In this document: positions 6,839 to 8,954 of the stretch, piece after piece
Numbering within the stretch: position 1 is the stretch's first letter
Layout of the letters: each line of letters begins with the position of its first letter
Assembly (NCBI GenBank): GCA_016292295.1
Contig: JADNEJ010000355.1
Coordinates: forward strand, 1-8,954
Length of the DNA stretch: 8,954 nt
Source: Candidatus Thiodictyon intracellulare
GTDB lineage: Bacteria > Pseudomonadota > Gammaproteobacteria > Chromatiales > Chromatiaceae
Direction of reading: 5' to 3'
The notes under the pieces: generated by a model
The model's database searches: none
What the model saw: only the letters and a program-made list of their open reading frames with translations
What the model was told of the DNA's origin: nothing
Program-made: the position numbers and the translations under genes

Positions 6839-8852
6839 CATCCTCCTGGAGGTGGCGGGCCTTACGACCGAAATCGGCACCGGCGCCCAGCCGGCGCGCG
6901 TGGTCGACGACCTGGCTCTGCGCCTGCACCGGAGCGAGACCTTCGCCCTGCTCGGCGAGTCTGGGTGCGGCAAGTCCATGACCGCCCTATCGCTGATGCG
7001 CCTGCTGCCGCCCGGCGGGCGCATTGCCGCCGGCACGGTCGACCTTGCCGGCACCGACCTGTTGCGTCTGACCGAGGCGCAGATGCGCGGCTGGCGCGGC
7101 GGGCGCATGGCCATGATCTTCCAGGAGCCCCAGACCTCCCTGAACCCGGTGCTGCGGGTCGGAGAGCAGATCGGCGAGGTGGTGCGCGTCCACGAGGGCC
7201 GGCCGCGACGCTTGGTGGAGCACCGGGTGCTGGAACTCTTGGACGCCGTCGGTATCCCGGACCCGGCGCGGCGCCTGGGCGAGTACCCGCACCAACTCTC
7301 CGGCGGGATGAAACAGCGGGTCATGATCGCCATGGCCCTGGCCGGAGACCCCGATCTCCTGATCGCCGACGAGCCCACTACGGCCCTGGACGTCACCATC
7401 CAGGCCCAGGTCCTGCGTCTGCTCAAGGAGCTGCAGCGCACCACCGACATGGCCGTGCTGCTGATCACCCACGACCTGGGGGTGGTGGCCGAGACCGCCG
7501 ACCGGCTGGCCGTGATGTACGCCGGTCAGATCGTCGAGACCGCGACCGTCATCGAGTTCTTCGCCGCCCCCGCCCATCCCTATAGCCGGCGACTGATGGC
7601 GAGCCTGCCGGGGGCCGACAAGCGTCAGGGCCAACTCGCCGTGATCCCCGGGCGGGTGCCTCCACTGGACCAGCCCTTCGTTGGGTGCCGCTTCGCCCCG
7701 CGCTGCACCGAGGTTCTGCCCGAATGCTTTACCGAAGCACCAGGTTGGACGGATCTGGCGGCGAGACGCGGAGTGCGCTGCCGCCTATGGACTGATGGCC
7801 GGTCCGGTGCCCAGGCGGCAGATCAGGTGCCTGCGCGGGTTTCCTCGGCGGCTCCGTCGCCCGCGGCCAGCCCAACGGGCGTCAACGACCTCCTGAAGGT
7901 CCAGGACCTGGCCGTTTACTTCCCGATACAGCGCGGTGTCTTCCGCCGCGTGGTAGGCCAGGTACGGGCGGTGGACGGGGTGTCGCTGCGCCTCCAAGCC
8001 ACCCGCACCCTGGCCCTGGTGGGCGAGTCCGGCTGCGGCAAAACCACGGCCGGCAAGGGCATCCTCCAACTCATCAGCCCCACCGGCGGGTCCGTGCGCT
8101 ATCTGGGCCGGGAACTACGCGGCCTGGGCTACCGGCGGATGCGGCCTTACCGCAAAGACCTTCAGATCATCTTCCAGGACCCCTTCGCCTCCATGAACCC
8201 GCGCATGCTGGTAGGCGATATCATTGGCGAGGGCCTGCAGGCCCTGCGGATCGAGCGCACCCGCGCCGGACGCGGCAAGCGCGTGGCGAACCTGCTGGAC
8301 CTGGTCGGCATGAGCCCGGAGACCGCAGAGCGCTACCCCCACGAATTCTCCGGCGGCCAGCGCCAGCGCCTGTGCATCGCCCGGGCGCTCGCGGTCGAGC
8401 CAAAACTCATCGTGTGCGACGAACCCACCAGCGCACTCGACGCCTCGGTCCAGGCCCAGATCCTCAACCTGCTGAAGGACCTTCAGGACCGCCTGGGCCT
8501 TGCCTATCTCTTTATCACCCACAATATCTCCGTGGTCGCCTATCTGGCCCACGAGGTCGCGGTTATGTACCTAGGCAGGGTGGTCGAGCAGGGACCAGTC
8601 GCCGCGGTCCTCGACGACCCGCGTCACCCCTACACCCGGGCGCTCCTGTCAGCCGTGCCGATGGTCGACCCGGCCAGCCGCCGCCAGATCATCCGTCTGG
8701 AGGGTGACATGCCATCCCCGTCCAACCCGCCCGCCGGCTGTTACTTCCACCCGCGCTGCCCGGAGGCCATGGACGCGTGCGCTCGGGACTATCCGGGGGA
8801 GAGCAGGTTGGGAGATGGACGGATGGTGCATTGCCTGCGGCTGGGAAATTAG
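6831..8852 (+). CDS. Fused double ATP-binding subunit of a peptide-type ABC importer
   Basis: This 673-residue protein joins two complete ABC ATPases, equivalent to DppD/OppD and DppF/OppF in one chain (compare YejF and GsiA). Domain 1 has Walker A GESGCGKS (42-49), Q98, signature LSGGM (156-160), Walker B LLIADE (176-181) and H214. Domain 2 has Walker A GESGCGKT (398-405), Q449, signature FSGGQ (506-510), Walker B LIVCDE (526-531) and H564. Each is followed by an oligopeptide-type C-terminal region with four cysteines: C286, C292, C299, C317 and C637, C643, C650, C668. An Ala/Pro/Ser-rich linker joins the halves (about 320-352). It would power dipeptide or oligopeptide uptake at the inner membrane. 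No permease or binding-protein gene is in the window. The ATG at 6831 has AGGA 5 bases upstream and aligns with the family; an ATG at 6801 would add 10 residues. Confidence 0.93.
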   Translation: MTDILLEVAGLTTEIGTGAQPARVVDDLALRLHRSETFALLGESGCGKSMTALSLMRLLPPGGRIAAGTVDLAGTDLLRLTEAQMRGWRGGRMAMIFQEPQTSLNPVLRVGEQIGEVVRVHEGRPRRLVEHRVLELLDAVGIPDPARRLGEYPHQLSGGMKQRVMIAMALAGDPDLLIADEPTTALDVTIQAQVLRLLKELQRTTDMAVLLITHDLGVVAETADRLAVMYAGQIVETATVIEFFAAPAHPYSRRLMASLPGADKRQGQLAVIPGRVPPLDQPFVGCRFAPRCTEVLPECFTEAPGWTDLAARRGVRCRLWTDGRSGAQAADQVPARVSSAAPSPAASPTGVNDLLKVQDLAVYFPIQRGVFRRVVGQVRAVDGVSLRLQATRTLALVGESGCGKTTAGKGILQLISPTGGSVRYLGRELRGLGYRRMRPYRKDLQIIFQDPFASMNPRMLVGDIIGEGLQALRIERTRAGRGKRVANLLDLVGMSPETAERYPHEFSGGQRQRLCIARALAVEPKLIVCDEPTSALDASVQAQILNLLKDLQDRLGLAYLFITHNISVVAYLAHEVAVMYLGRVVEQGPVAAVLDDPRHPYTRALLSAVPMVDPASRRQIIRLEGDMPSPSNPPAGCYFHPRCPEAMDACARDYPGESRLGDGRMVHCLRLGN

Positions 8853-8902
8853 TACCACACGATGGAAATCCTAATGCCATTTCTGGGAGTATGTCGTAAA
8901 CT

Positions 8903-8954
8903 ATACGTCTCTCATGTGAGATTCCGGTTTAGTCGCGGCGGGTAACCTGCCGAG
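8903..8954 (+). mobile_element. Possible terminus of a second IS630-like element, running off the right edge
   Basis: Read on the plus strand, CTATACGTCTC is followed by CATGTGAG and, 21 bases later, by GTAACC. The same elements in the same order and spacing occur on the minus strand at about 178-224, apart from a 2-base indel. There they lead into the transposase remnant. The differences are mostly transitions, as expected for diverged copies. No coding sequence is reached before the window ends. The region from 8853 to this point holds nothing recognisable. Confidence 0.35.

Noticed and set aside
6167..7468. 433-codon minus-strand open frame across the tatD-like and ABC genes
   Set aside because: It spans two well-supported plus-strand genes with intact catalytic motifs. 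Its translation is low-complexity and rich in Arg and Ser, as expected of an antisense artefact.
8909..8921. TCTCATGTGAGA as a hairpin
   Set aside because: The arms are separated by only two bases, so the full stem cannot form.
8936..8952. Hairpin CGGCGGG-TAA-CCTGCCG as terminator of the ABC gene
   Set aside because: The stem is good (7 pairs with one G-T), but the window ends before any T-run can be seen. The same sequence falls inside the proposed IS terminus, so it cannot be assigned to the gene.
1..8954. CRISPR arrays, tRNA or rRNA genes
   Set aside because: No regularly spaced repeats, tRNA-like cloverleaf with a T-loop motif, or rRNA signature was seen on either strand.

Overview
The window reads as a GC-rich gammaproteobacterial chromosome. 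The gene set (GloC/YcbL, YdcH, a Skp-like chaperone, YaiL, YjjV-type TatD) and the protein sequences fit the Chromatiales, perhaps a purple sulfur bacterium. That placement is inferred from recalled family resemblance, not from a search. No complete, clearly novel multi-gene system is visible. The interest lies in gene decay, mobile-element traces and one AT-rich inverted-repeat element next to a nuclease operon.

Left edge (1-285): a broken piece of an IS630-like transposase on the minus strand. It contains a 14-bp tandem duplication that shifts its frame, and it ends in an AT-rich stretch. Positions 285-2179 (minus) are a decaying DUF349-family gene with two frameshifts and two in-frame stops. 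Its 3' end is lost next to the transposase remnant.

Minus-strand housekeeping block (2265-4143): a glyoxalase II-type metallo-hydrolase (gloC/ycbL), a small DUF465 protein (ydcH-like) and a Skp/OmpH-like periplasmic chaperone. They are separated by intergenic gaps. A good sigma70-type promoter candidate lies upstream of the chaperone.

Plus-strand block (4486-8852): a DUF2058 protein (yaiL-like) diverges from the chaperone. After a 244-bp gap come three closely packed genes: a NYN-domain nuclease with a C-terminal LOTUS/OST-HTH-like domain, a TatD-family metal-dependent hydrolase (yjjV-like), and a fused double-ATPase subunit of a dipeptide/oligopeptide-type ABC importer. The last two overlap by 8 bp. 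The gap before the NYN gene holds an AT-rich element of about 140 bp with imperfect inverted terminal arms. It contains a promoter-like sequence pointing into the three-gene block.

Right edge (8853-8954): no gene. The last 50 or so bases resemble, in inverted orientation, the terminus of the IS630-like remnant at the left edge. The window may therefore lie between two outward-facing copies of the same element family.
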